Below, in pieces: positions 38,141 to 46,051 of a DNA stretch of 64,000 bases. The translations under genes and the position numbers were made by a program. Under the pieces are notes generated by a model. That model was not told the DNA's origin. It searched no databases and saw nothing but the letters and a program-made list of their open reading frames with translations. Positions within the stretch are counted from its first letter, which is position 1. Every line of letters begins with the position of its first letter. The stretch comes from Actinoplanes campanulatus (GTDB lineage Bacteria; Actinomycetota; Actinomycetes; Mycobacteriales; Micromonosporaceae): the NCBI RefSeq assembly GCF_014647795.1, contig NZ_BMPW01000022.1, positions 124,001 to 188,000 of the forward strand. The letters are read 5' to 3'.

Positions 38141-39495
38141 ACCGTGGATTCTGACAGGGCCGCCGGCTCCGGCCGCGGTTCGGGCGTGTCACCCTCGGCC
38201 CGGCTGGACCAGACGGCCGCGTTGACGGCGGCCCAGGCGACTCCGAGGACCACCGCCGCCACGGTCACGCTGGTGTCGCTCCAGTTCAGGTAGACCCACG
38301 AGCCGGCGCAGACCAGCGTGTACCCGGTCGCCAGCGTCCAGACGGTGACCCGCCACTTCCACGGCAGCCCACGCACGACCACCCAGGCGAGCAGCCCGGC
38401 CGCGGCCGCCACCTGTGCGGTCTGCCCGGCGGGCATGCTGTGCACCGCGATCACCTGGGCGTCCAGGGGCAGCGATCCGTCGAGTTCGCCGGCCGGCGGG
38501 AACGGGATGTCGCCGGTGGTTCGCCGGCCGGGGTCGGCGGTGGCGGCCAGCACGACGGCGAGGACGACGGCGGGCAGGATCGGGCCGAGCACCTCGGGGA
38601 AGAAGGCGCGCAGGTCGAACCCGCGCCAGCACCACCGGGCGAGGGCGATGACCAGAGCCAGGATCACCAGGATCTCGGGGACCAGGGAGGTGGCGATCTG
38701 GAGGGCGGCGAAGTAGCCGTCGGAGGTCCACTGGGATCGGGCCCAGGCGGCCACCGTCTCGTCGACCGCGGACAGCCCGCTGAACCGCACCACCGGCGGG
38801 ATCACCGCGATCAGCAGGAACGCCAGCGCGACGAGCAGGACGAGGCTCACCGCCGTGGCGGTGCCGGCCGGCAGCGGCTTCGGACGGAAACGGCGCGCGA
38901 CCGCGCGTACCGGATCGGGGTGTCTTCCGAACAAGCGGCCCGCCAGTGTCAGACCGAGAACGAGCACCGTCAGGGCGGCCAGCGCGCCCGCGGCGCGCCC
39001 GGCGCGCGCCGCAAGCACGTCGTAGGAGGCTCCGGCCGCGTAGCTCGCGCCGACCATCCACAGGGCCCAGGAAATCGCCGCCGGCGTGTGCCAGGCCATG
39101 AAGATCTTTCGGGGTACGCCGTTGCGTGCGGCCAGTCGCGGCATCAGGGTTCGTGCCCCCACCACCCACTGGCCCAGGAAGACGGCCCGTCCGCCGTGCC
39201 GCTGGAAGAGTTTCTCGGCCCGGTCCCAGGCGCGCTGTTTGCCGGTGGCCGGCGCGGTCCCGGCCCGCCGGAAGGCGATGTTGCCGCCGATCACCGCGGC
39301 CGCGACCGCGGTGAGCAGGGCCGGGCCGACCGGTACGACCCCGGCGTTGGCGAGCAGGCCCATCGCGACGAGGGCGGTGGCGGCCGGCAGCACCAGTCCG
39401 GCGAGCAGTGCCGTCTCAGCCGTGACCAGCACGCCGACGACGAGACAGACGAGTGCCCACGGCAAGTCGCCGAGCAGGTCGTTGAGCCACCGCAT
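38137..39495 (-). CDS. DedA-PAP2 fusion membrane protein with degenerate PAP2 site
   Basis: 452 aa. Residues ~1-190 are a DedA/SNARE-associated domain (FQRHGGRAVFLGQWVVGARTLMP near 97-119 split by loops; GASYAAG). Residues ~215-425 have six helices placed like a PAP2 phosphatase, but the PSGH motif reads PAGQ (355-358) and SR-x5-H reads SWVYLNWS (399-406); the first KX6RP motif is not seen. So lipid phosphatase activity is unlikely, while a lipid flip or transport role through DedA is possible. Acidic, Pro-rich C-tail. Confidence 0.72.
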   Translation of the reverse strand: MRWLNDLLGDLPWALVCLVVGVLVTAETALLAGLVLPAATALVAMGLLANAGVVPVGPALLTAVAAAVIGGNIAFRRAGTAPATGKQRAWDRAEKLFQRHGGRAVFLGQWVVGARTLMPRLAARNGVPRKIFMAWHTPAAISWALWMVGASYAAGASYDVLAARAGRAAGALAALTVLVLGLTLAGRLFGRHPDPVRAVARRFRPKPLPAGTATAVSLVLLVALAFLLIAVIPPVVRFSGLSAVDETVAAWARSQWTSDGYFAALQIATSLVPEILVILALVIALARWCWRGFDLRAFFPEVLGPILPAVVLAVVLAATADPGRRTTGDIPFPPAGELDGSLPLDAQVIAVHSMPAGQTAQVAAAAGLLAWVVVRGLPWKWRVTVWTLATGYTLVCAGSWVYLNWSDTSVTVAAVVLGVAWAAVNAAVWSSRAEGDTPEPRPEPAALSESTV

Positions 39496-39666
39496 CGATC
39501 GAATCCCCCAGGTCTGGCCGACAATGTGGACGCTATGGCAAAGACCGTAGCGGTGGATCCGTGATGCTCCTTAGGGCTACACCGATATCTCTTGCGGGGT
39601 GGGATGCGGCGAACTAATCCGTTCAGCTGATTCCCACTGATCTATCAAGCGAGAACCGTCGATGTC

Positions 39667-40266
39667 ATGACACAGGTTGTGCCCAAGTGGCGTGCAGTTT
39701 TACTCGATTTCCTGGAGCGGGCCGGCTGGTCCGCCGGGCAGGTGTTCATCGCGACACTGCTGGCCGGAGGTGTCAGCTCGGTCACCGAGCTGCCATGGAA
39801 GTACTCGGTCACCATCGCGATCGGCGCGTTCATCTCCTCGGTGATCCTCACCGGGGTGCAGTACCTGTCGAAGATGACCAACCTGGCCTTCTGGCCCGAC
39901 CTGCTGGTCCGGCTCGTGAAGACCTTCCTGTCGTCGCTGGCCGGCGTGATGACGGCCGGCGTCTTCGACGTCACCGCCTTCGACTGGGACGCCGCGCTGA
40001 ACGTGGCGTTCCTGGCCACCGTCGCGTCGCTGGCCAAGGGTCTGCTGGCCCGGGAGCCGGCCGCACCGAATGGGCAGGTCCCGCCCGGCGCCAGCCCGTC
40101 CACCCTGCCGACCGGCACCTACCGGGAGGCCGTCGACCACGCTCCGCCGCCGCCGACCATCGCGGCCACCGACCCGCCGGACGGCGGGTCAGTACCCGAT
40201 GGGAAGCCCGGCGTAGTTCTCGGCGAGGCCGGTGGCTCCGGCCCGGCTGCCGGCGACCCAGCGTAG
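39667..40266 (+). CDS. r1t-like phage holin-family protein
   Basis: 199 aa. Up to four short helices between residues ~20 and 125 (WSAGQVFIATLLAGGVSS, SVTIAIGAFISSVILTGVQY, LSSLAGVMTAGVF, ALNVAFLATVASLAKGL), then a long Pro/Gly-rich tail. The first half resembles r1t-type holins of actinophages. No lysin or other phage genes are nearby, so it is a stand-alone gene or a relic. The tail overlaps the convergent pobA 3' end by 78 bp. Upstream 171 bp (39496-39666) is relatively AT-rich and probably carries the promoter. Confidence 0.6.
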   Translation: MTQVVPKWRAVLLDFLERAGWSAGQVFIATLLAGGVSSVTELPWKYSVTIAIGAFISSVILTGVQYLSKMTNLAFWPDLLVRLVKTFLSSLAGVMTAGVFDVTAFDWDAALNVAFLATVASLAKGLLAREPAAPNGQVPPGASPSTLPTGTYREAVDHAPPPPTIAATDPPDGGSVPDGKPGVVLGEAGGSGPAAGDPA

Positions 40267-41358
40267 CTGCGAGAGCTGCAACTCGGCGTCGAACGGGTCG
40301 TCCGAGACGTGCAGCATCGTCGTCATCCACCAGGAGAAGTGCGTGCACCGCCAGACCCGGCGCTGCGCGTCGTCCGAGTACCGGTCGGCGAGCGCCGGGT
40401 TCTTCTCTCTCAGTGACGCGACGAGCGCCCTGCTGAGCAGTGCCACGTCGGCGATCGCCAGGTTGAGCCCCTTGGCGCCGGTCGGCGGGACGATGTGTGC
40501 CGCGTCGCCGGCCAGGAACAGGTTGCCGTGCCGCATCGGTGTCTGCACGTAGCTGCGCATCGGCAGGACGCTCCGGTCGGTGATCGGGCCGGGGTTGAGC
40601 TTCCAGCCGTTCTGCCCGTGCCCGAGCCGGGTGGACAGCTCCTCCCAGATCCGGTCGTCGGACCAGGACCGCGGGTCCGTGCCGTTGGGGACCTGGAGAT
40701 AGAGGCGGCTGACGCTCGCCGACCGCATCGAGTGCAGGGCGAAGCCGTTCGGATGCCAGGCGTAGATCAGCTCGTCGGTCGAGGGCGCGACGTCGGCGAG
40801 GATCCCGAACCAGGAGTAGGGGTAGACCTTCTCGTAGGTCTCGGCGGCGGGCACGGCCTGGCGGCTGGGCCCGAACGAGCCGTCGCAGCCGGCCAGGTAA
40901 AGAGCGTCCAAGCGACAGATAAGTCCGTTCTTATCGGTGAATGTCACATAGGGTTGGTCCGACTCGACATCGTGCAGCGAGACGTCGGAGACCTCGTAGT
41001 GGATCTCCTGACCGTCGGCATGACGGGCCGCGATCAGGTCCTTCTGTACCTCGGTCTGCCCGTAGACCCACACGCTGCGCCCGGTCAGGTCGACGAAGTC
41101 GAGGTGGTGCCGCTCGCCCGGCCACTGGAGGTAGATGCCCCGGTGCTGGTCACCCTCGGCCCGCAGCCGGGATCCGAGCCCCACCGACTCCAGCAGCTCG
41201 ACGCTGGAGTGCTCCAGGATGCCGGCCCGGATCCGGGCCGCGACGTACTCCTCGGAGCGGGTCTCGAGGACCACCGATTCGACCCCGCCCCGGGCGAGGA
41301 GGTGGGAGAGCAGAAGTCCGGCCGGGCCGGCGCCGATGATGGCGACCTGGGTACGCAT
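40189..41358 (-). CDS. pobA: 4-hydroxybenzoate 3-monooxygenase
   Basis: 389 aa class A flavin monooxygenase turning 4-hydroxybenzoate into protocatechuate with NADPH and O2. FAD motif VAIIGAGPAGLLLSHLL at residues 5-21, substrate-binding RIRAGILEHSS near 42, the DG motif LAGCDGSFGPSRQ near 155, and GDAAHIVPPTGAKGLNLA near 284. Start ATG 41358; the longer GTG frame lacks support. It follows the IclR gene by 40 bp and its product feeds pcaHG in the divergent operon. Confidence 0.92.
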   Translation of the reverse strand: MRTQVAIIGAGPAGLLLSHLLARGGVESVVLETRSEEYVAARIRAGILEHSSVELLESVGLGSRLRAEGDQHRGIYLQWPGERHHLDFVDLTGRSVWVYGQTEVQKDLIAARHADGQEIHYEVSDVSLHDVESDQPYVTFTDKNGLICRLDALYLAGCDGSFGPSRQAVPAAETYEKVYPYSWFGILADVAPSTDELIYAWHPNGFALHSMRSASVSRLYLQVPNGTDPRSWSDDRIWEELSTRLGHGQNGWKLNPGPITDRSVLPMRSYVQTPMRHGNLFLAGDAAHIVPPTGAKGLNLAIADVALLSRALVASLREKNPALADRYSDDAQRRVWRCTHFSWWMTTMLHVSDDPFDAELQLSQLRWVAGSRAGATGLAENYAGLPIGY

Positions 41359-41398
41359 GCCCCCAGCGTTCAGTCCCGAACCGCCGGGACACAAGACC

Positions 41399-42148
41399 CT
41401 ATTTCCACTGGATGGAAGGATCGCCGGTGAGGGTCCGGCCGATCCCGTGCGCCGCCACCTGGAGGGCGGAGACCAGCCGGGGCAGTTGCCGGCGCAGGTC
41501 GGGCACCACCATGCCGAGGGCCGCCACCACGGTGTCGCCGCTGCGCACCGGCACCGCCACCGAACAGGCGCCCAGGCTCATCTCCTCGCCGGTGGTGGAG
41601 TACCCCTCGGCGCGGACCCGGCGCAGCTGTTCCAGCAGGCGGGCGGGCTGGGTGACGGTGTACGCGGTGATCCGGGTGAGGTTCTGGAGCACCTCCATGC
41701 GGACCTCCTCCGGAGCGTAGGCGAGCAGCACCTTGCCGACCCCGGTGGCGTGCATCGGCAGGCGGGACCCGACCCGGCTCACCACCGGCACCGAGACGTG
41801 CCCGGCCAGGCGTTCCACGTACAGCACCTGGAGACCGTCGCGGACGGCCAGGTGCACGGTCGCGAGGGTTGTCCCGTACAAATCATGCAAAAATGGGGAC
41901 GCGGCCTGGCGCAGGCCGCTCTGCACCGGCGCGAGCAGCCCGAGTTGCCAGATCCGGCGGCCGATCACGTACTCGCCGTTCGGCTCGCGCGCCAGCGCAC
42001 CCCACCGCTGCAACTCGCCGACCAGGCGATGCGCGGTGGCCAGCGGCAGCCCGGCACGGCGCGCCAGATCGGTCAGGGAGAGGCTGCGGTGCTCGCCGTC
42101 GAAGGCGCCGAGGATGGCCAGCGCGCGGGACGTGACAGTTGCCCCCAC
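41399..42148 (-). CDS. IclR-family regulator (PcaR/PobR type)
   Basis: 249 aa. Winged HTH at residues ~6-55 (LSLTDLARRAGLPLATAHRLV), then the effector domain with PMHATGVGKVLLAYAPEEV near 130. AAGGAG lies 6 bp before the GTG start. Set between pobA (same strand) and pcaHG (divergent). Matching palindromes TTCC-N7-GGAA occur before pcaH and inside its last codons, just upstream of pobA, so it probably senses 4-hydroxybenzoate, protocatechuate or beta-ketoadipate and controls both units. Confidence 0.86.
   Translation of the reverse strand: MGATVTSRALAILGAFDGEHRSLSLTDLARRAGLPLATAHRLVGELQRWGALAREPNGEYVIGRRIWQLGLLAPVQSGLRQAASPFLHDLYGTTLATVHLAVRDGLQVLYVERLAGHVSVPVVSRVGSRLPMHATGVGKVLLAYAPEEVRMEVLQNLTRITAYTVTQPARLLEQLRRVRAEGYSTTGEEMSLGACSVAVPVRSGDTVVAALGMVVPDLRRQLPRLVSALQVAAHGIGRTLTGDPSIQWK
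41403..41417 (+). promoter_or_regulatory. Putative IclR operator before pobA
   Basis: TTCCACTGGATGGAA, a TTCC-N7-GGAA palindrome 45 bp upstream of the pobA ATG, lying inside the last codons of the regulator gene. It matches the site at 42158-42172 at 11 of 15 positions. Confidence 0.5.
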
Positions 42149-42157
42149 GGACGCTCC

Positions 42158-42172
42158 TTCCGCTCAGTGGAA
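42158..42172 (+). promoter_or_regulatory. Putative IclR operator in pca control region
   Basis: TTCCGCTCAGTGGAA, a TTCC-N7-GGAA palindrome between the regulator start (42148) and pcaH (42223). It could serve both divergent promoters. Confidence 0.52.
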
Positions 42173-42222
42173 GAAGAGTATCGCCCCGGGACGCGTTTCC
42201 GCCTAGCGTCCGGAGCGTGAAC

Positions 42223-42972
42223 ATGGAGTCGTCACAAGCTGACATCAACAGGGAGATCGAGGCGGCGGCGCAGCAACCGGGCGGGCCCCAGCCGAAGATC
42301 GACTACGCCCCGTACCGGAGCAGCATCCTCCGGCACCCCAAGCAGCCGGCGCACCTGATCGACCCGGAGGCGGTCGAGCTGTGGGCCCCGGTCTTCGGTC
42401 ACCGTGACGTCGCCGACGACGAGGCCGACCTGACCATCCAGCACGCCGGCACCCCACTGGGCGAGCGGATCGTGGTCACCGGCCGGGTCCTCGACGGTGA
42501 CGGCCGCCCGGTCGCCGACCAGCTCGTCGAGGTGTGGCAGGCCAACGCCGCGGGCCGCTACCGGCACCAGCGCGACCAGCACCCGGCGCCGCACGACCCG
42601 AACTTCACCGGGGTGGGCCGGATGCTGACCGGGCCGGACGGGACCTACCGGTTCCAGACCATCAAGCCGGGACCGTACCCGTGGCGCAACCACGTCAACG
42701 CGTGGCGGCCCGCCCACATCCACTTCTCGATCTTCGGCACCGACTTCACCCAGCGCCTGGTCACCCAGATGTACTTCCCGGGCGACCCGCTGTTCCCGCT
42801 CGACCCGATCTACCAGTCGATCACCGATCCCAAGGCGCGGGAGCTGCTGATCGCCCAGTACGACCACGATGTGACCACCCCGGAGTGGAGCACCGGATAC
42901 CGCTGGGACATCGTGCTCACCGGCACCCACCGCACTCCGCTGGAGTCCGACACCGAGGAGGAGGCCGCATGA
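42223..42972 (+). CDS. pcaH: Protocatechuate 3,4-dioxygenase beta subunit
   Basis: 249 aa intradiol dioxygenase subunit holding the Fe(III) site: Tyr in RYRHQ and PYPWRN and two His in RPAHIHF (about residues 148-170), after the family signature GRPVADQLVEVWQANAAGRY. With PcaG it opens protocatechuate to 3-carboxy-cis,cis-muconate. ATG 42223 is chosen with GGAG 7 bp ahead; a GTG at 42217 is an alternative. First gene of the pca operon; overlaps pcaG by ATGA. Confidence 0.92.
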   Translation: MESSQADINREIEAAAQQPGGPQPKIDYAPYRSSILRHPKQPAHLIDPEAVELWAPVFGHRDVADDEADLTIQHAGTPLGERIVVTGRVLDGDGRPVADQLVEVWQANAAGRYRHQRDQHPAPHDPNFTGVGRMLTGPDGTYRFQTIKPGPYPWRNHVNAWRPAHIHFSIFGTDFTQRLVTQMYFPGDPLFPLDPIYQSITDPKARELLIAQYDHDVTTPEWSTGYRWDIVLTGTHRTPLESDTEEEAA

Positions 42973-43532
42973 GCGCGGTTCCCGGTCAGACCGTCGGCCC
43001 CTTCTTCCATCTGGGGCTTGAGTACGACGGCATGAACGAGCTGGTTCCCCCGGGCCACCCGCGGGCGCTGCGCCTGCACGGCCACGTCTACGACGGCGCC
43101 GGCGCCCCGGTCCCGGACGCGGTCATCGAGATCTGGCAGGCCGACCCGCAGGGCCACATCCCGCGCCAGCCCGGCTCGCTGCGCCGCGACGGCTGGACCT
43201 TCACCGGCTGGGGCCGCGCCGCCACCGGCCCGGACGGGCACTACCAGTTCACCACCCTGGAACCGGGCGCCACCGAGCCCGGCAAGGCGCCGTTCTTCGC
43301 CGTCACGGTCTTCGCCCGCGGCCTGCTCGACCGTCTGTTCACCCGGGCCTACCTGCCGGACGACCCGGACCTGCTGGCCAACGACACGCTGCTGGAGTCG
43401 GTCGCGCCGGACCGCCGGGCCACGCTGATCGCGCGCCGCGTTCCGGACGGCGCCGTCTTCGACATCCGCCTCCAGGGCGACGACGAGACGGTCTTCCTCA
43501 CCTACCCGCGCCTTCGCGACGCATGGGCCTGA
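42969..43532 (+). CDS. pcaG: Protocatechuate 3,4-dioxygenase alpha subunit
   Basis: 187 aa. Starts with the typical GQTVGPFFHLGL and has the intradiol core PVPDAVIEIWQADPQG near residue 54; it lacks the full set of iron ligands, as expected for the alpha chain, but lines the active site. Overlaps pcaH by 4 bp for equal production of both chains. Confidence 0.91.
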   Translation: MSAVPGQTVGPFFHLGLEYDGMNELVPPGHPRALRLHGHVYDGAGAPVPDAVIEIWQADPQGHIPRQPGSLRRDGWTFTGWGRAATGPDGHYQFTTLEPGATEPGKAPFFAVTVFARGLLDRLFTRAYLPDDPDLLANDTLLESVAPDRRATLIARRVPDGAVFDIRLQGDDETVFLTYPRLRDAWA

Positions 43533-43593
43533 CGCACGGTTCGTGCCGCGCGTTCCGGGCATCCGGTGAGGGAGAAACCATGAGGGGTACGCG

Positions 43594-44799
43594 GTGAGCG
43601 ATCTGTTGTGGCCCGGTGACGAGCGGGCCGGTGACCTCTTCACGGACGCGGCCGTGTGTGCGGCCATGGTCCGTGTCGAGGCCGCCTGGCTGGCCGCGCT
43701 CGTGCTGCACGGCGTCGCCGCCCCGGACGCCCGGGACGACCTGGACGGGCTGATCGGCCCCGGCGACGTGGCGACGGTGGCGGCCGGCGCCGAGTCCGGC
43801 GGCAACCCGCTCATCCCGCTGCTCAAACTGCTCCGCAAACGGCTCGAAGCGCGCAACCCGGCCGCCGCGTCCTGGCTGCACCGGGGCCTCACCAGCCAGG
43901 ACGTGGTGGACACCGGGCTGGTGCTGTGCCTGCGCGACGCCGCCGACCGGATCGGCGACGACCTGGCCGCCCAGGCCGCGGTCCTGGCCCGGCTGGCCGA
44001 GGAGCACCGGGACACCCCGATGGCCGGGCGCACGCTGACCCAGCACGCCGTACCGATCACCTTCGGTCTCAAAGCCGCCGGCTGGCTGACCGGCGTGCTG
44101 GACGCCCGGGACCGCCTGGCCGCCGTCTCGGACCTGCCGTTGCAGGTCGGCGGCGCGGCCGGCAGCCTGGCCGCGCCGGTCGCCCTGGCCGGCTCCCCGG
44201 CGGTGGTCGGCGACCTGGTCGAGACCACCGCGGAGACCCTCGGCCTGCCGGTGCGCGACCCCTGGCACACCGCCCGGGCACCGCTCACCGGCCTCGCCGA
44301 CGCGTTCGTGACCTGCACCGACGCGTGGGGGCGGATCGCCAACGACGTGCTCGTCAGCGCCCGGCCGGAGATCCACGAACTGTCCGAGGGCGCGGTCGCC
44401 GGGCGCGGTGGCTCGTCGGCCATGCCGAACAAGCAGAACCCGGTGCTGTCCGTCCTGGTCAAGCGGGCCGCGCTGGCCGCTCCGTTCCTGGCCGCGACGG
44501 TGCACGCGGGCGCGGCAGCCGCCGTCGACGAGCGGCCGGACGGCGGCTGGCACGTCGAATGGGCCACCCTGCGGACGCTGGCCCGCCGCACCGTGACGGC
44601 CGGCTCGCAGACCGCCGAGCTGCTGGCCGGGCTCCAGGTGGAGACCGCGTGGATGACCGCCAACCTGACCGCGGCCCGGCCCGGGATCGACGCCGAACAG
44701 CGGTCGATCAACCCGGGCGCGGCCTCCGGCGAGCCCTACCCGGGCGCCACCGACCGGATCATCGACGCGGCCATCGCCCGGGCGAAGGAGCACCGCTGA
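43594..44799 (+). CDS. pcaB: 3-carboxy-cis,cis-muconate cycloisomerase
   Basis: 401 aa member of the fumarase/aspartase superfamily making gamma-carboxymuconolactone. Conserved regions: HRGLTSQDVVDTG near residue 92, RTLTQHAVPITFG near 145 and the superfamily signature GGSSAMPNKQNP near 272. Shorter than the ~450-residue proteobacterial form, normal for actinobacteria. GTG start at 43594 follows pcaG by 61 bp; a five-codon ATG frame at 43579-43596 ends over this start. Stop shares a base with the next small ORF (TGATG). Confidence 0.9.
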   Translation: MSDLLWPGDERAGDLFTDAAVCAAMVRVEAAWLAALVLHGVAAPDARDDLDGLIGPGDVATVAAGAESGGNPLIPLLKLLRKRLEARNPAAASWLHRGLTSQDVVDTGLVLCLRDAADRIGDDLAAQAAVLARLAEEHRDTPMAGRTLTQHAVPITFGLKAAGWLTGVLDARDRLAAVSDLPLQVGGAAGSLAAPVALAGSPAVVGDLVETTAETLGLPVRDPWHTARAPLTGLADAFVTCTDAWGRIANDVLVSARPEIHELSEGAVAGRGGSSAMPNKQNPVLSVLVKRAALAAPFLAATVHAGAAAAVDERPDGGWHVEWATLRTLARRTVTAGSQTAELLAGLQVETAWMTANLTAARPGIDAEQRSINPGAASGEPYPGATDRIIDAAIARAKEHR

Positions 44800-44933
44800 T
44801 GACCGGCCGCCGGCACGCCGTACCCCTGAGGAGGCTCGCGCCGATGACCGCGTCACCGGCACACCGGCGGCGCCGCTCCGGCGTACCGCTGAAGAAGCTC
44901 GCGCCGAAGCGCGGAGAGGGACCGATTTGCTGA
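44799..44933 (+). CDS. 44-aa basic small protein inside pca operon
   Basis: Frame from ATG 44799 (TGATG overlap with pcaB) to TGA 44933, which overlaps the pcaL start by 7 bp. The peptide is strongly basic and has an inner duplication: HAVPLRRLAPM and SGVPLKKLAPK, encoded by two 30-bp stretches (44817-44846 and 44883-44912 region) alike at about 25 of 30 bases. It ends EGPIC. Coupled starts and duplication argue for a real or recently real gene; alternatively it is a spacer formed by duplicated control DNA. No known family. Confidence 0.5.
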   Translation: MTGRRHAVPLRRLAPMTASPAHRRRRSGVPLKKLAPKRGEGPIC

Positions 44934-46051
44934 CCGCGACCACCTTCACCGACGCCCCCGATCGGCCGTTGTTGCTGCTCGGACCGTCGGTGGGAACCAC
45001 CGCCGAGACGCTGTGGGCCCGCTGCGCCGGACGGCTCTACGGCCGCTACCACGTGGTCGGCTGGGACCTGCCCGGCCACGGCCGCAGCGCGCCGGCGGCC
45101 GGGCCGTACACCATCGCCGACCTGGCCCGGGAGGTGCTGGCGCTGGCCGAGAGGATCCGGCCGGGGGAGGCCTTCGGCTACGCCGGCGACTCGATCGGCG
45201 GCGCCGTCGGCCTCCAGTTGCTGCTGGACGCGCCCGAGCGGGTGACCGCGGCCGCGCTGCTCTGCACCGGCGCGAAGATCGGTGAGCCGTCGATGTGGCA
45301 CGACCGGGCGAAACTGGTCCGGGCGGAGGGCATGGAGGCGGTGGTCGCCGGGTCCCGGGAGCGCTGGTTCGCGCCCGGCTTCACCGGCGCCGAGCCGCTG
45401 ATCGCGGCGCTGCGGGCCACCGACGCGGAGAGCTACGCGCGGGCGTGCGAGGCGCTGGCCGGGTTCGACGTCCGTGACCGGCTCGCCGAGATCGCCGCCC
45501 CGGTGCTGGCGGTGGCCGGCGGGCACGACAAGCCGACCCCGGTGGACAGCCTGGCCGCCATTGCGGACGGCGTCCTGCACGGCCGCCTGGTGGTCCTCGA
45601 CGACGTCGCCCACCTGGCCCCGGCCGAGGCCCCGGAGGTCGTCGCCACCCTGCTCGACCAGCACTTCGACGAGCTGCGCGCGGCCGGCATCGGGGTCCGC
45701 CGGGAGGTGCTCGGGCCGGCGCACGTGGACCGGGCCACCGCCGGGACCACCGCGTTCACCCGCGACTTCCAGGACATGATCACCCGGTACGCGTGGGCCG
45801 AGATCTGGACCCGCCCCGGCCTCCAACGGCGGGACCGCTCGCTGATCACCCTGACCGCCCTGATCGCTCTCGGACACCACGAGGAGCTGGCCATGCACGT
45901 ACGGGCGGCCCGCACCAACGGCCTGTCCGACGACGAGATCAAGGAACTGATCCTCCAGACCGCGATCTACTGTGGCGTTCCCGCCGCCAACACCGCCTTC
46001 CGGATCGCCCAGCGCGTCCTGACCGAGCTCGACGAGGAGCAGCACCAGTGA
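44927..46051 (+). CDS. pcaL: PcaD-PcaC fusion: enol-lactone hydrolase/carboxymuconolactone decarboxylase
   Basis: 374 aa. Residues ~1-245 are an alpha/beta hydrolase (WDLPGHGRS near 45, nucleophile Ser in GYAGDSIGGA near 88, His near 227 in DDVAHLAP): beta-ketoadipate enol-lactone hydrolase. Residues ~250-374 are a gamma-carboxymuconolactone decarboxylase (RDRSLITLTALIALG, EELAMHVRAARTNGLS, CGVPAANTAF). This fusion is typical of actinobacteria. TTG start at 44927 is chosen for GGAGAGGG seven bases upstream. Confidence 0.9.
   Translation: MLTATTFTDAPDRPLLLLGPSVGTTAETLWARCAGRLYGRYHVVGWDLPGHGRSAPAAGPYTIADLAREVLALAERIRPGEAFGYAGDSIGGAVGLQLLLDAPERVTAAALLCTGAKIGEPSMWHDRAKLVRAEGMEAVVAGSRERWFAPGFTGAEPLIAALRATDAESYARACEALAGFDVRDRLAEIAAPVLAVAGGHDKPTPVDSLAAIADGVLHGRLVVLDDVAHLAPAEAPEVVATLLDQHFDELRAAGIGVRREVLGPAHVDRATAGTTAFTRDFQDMITRYAWAEIWTRPGLQRRDRSLITLTALIALGHHEELAMHVRAARTNGLSDDEIKELILQTAIYCGVPAANTAFRIAQRVLTELDEEQHQ

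Noticed and set aside
39540-39660. Possible structured leader or riboswitch before the holin-like gene
   Set aside because: A GTGGGA/TCCCAC pairing (39599-39604/39632-39637) is visible, but no known riboswitch core could be matched.
43579-43596. Five-codon ATG frame overlapping the pcaB start
   Set aside because: May be chance; too short to call.
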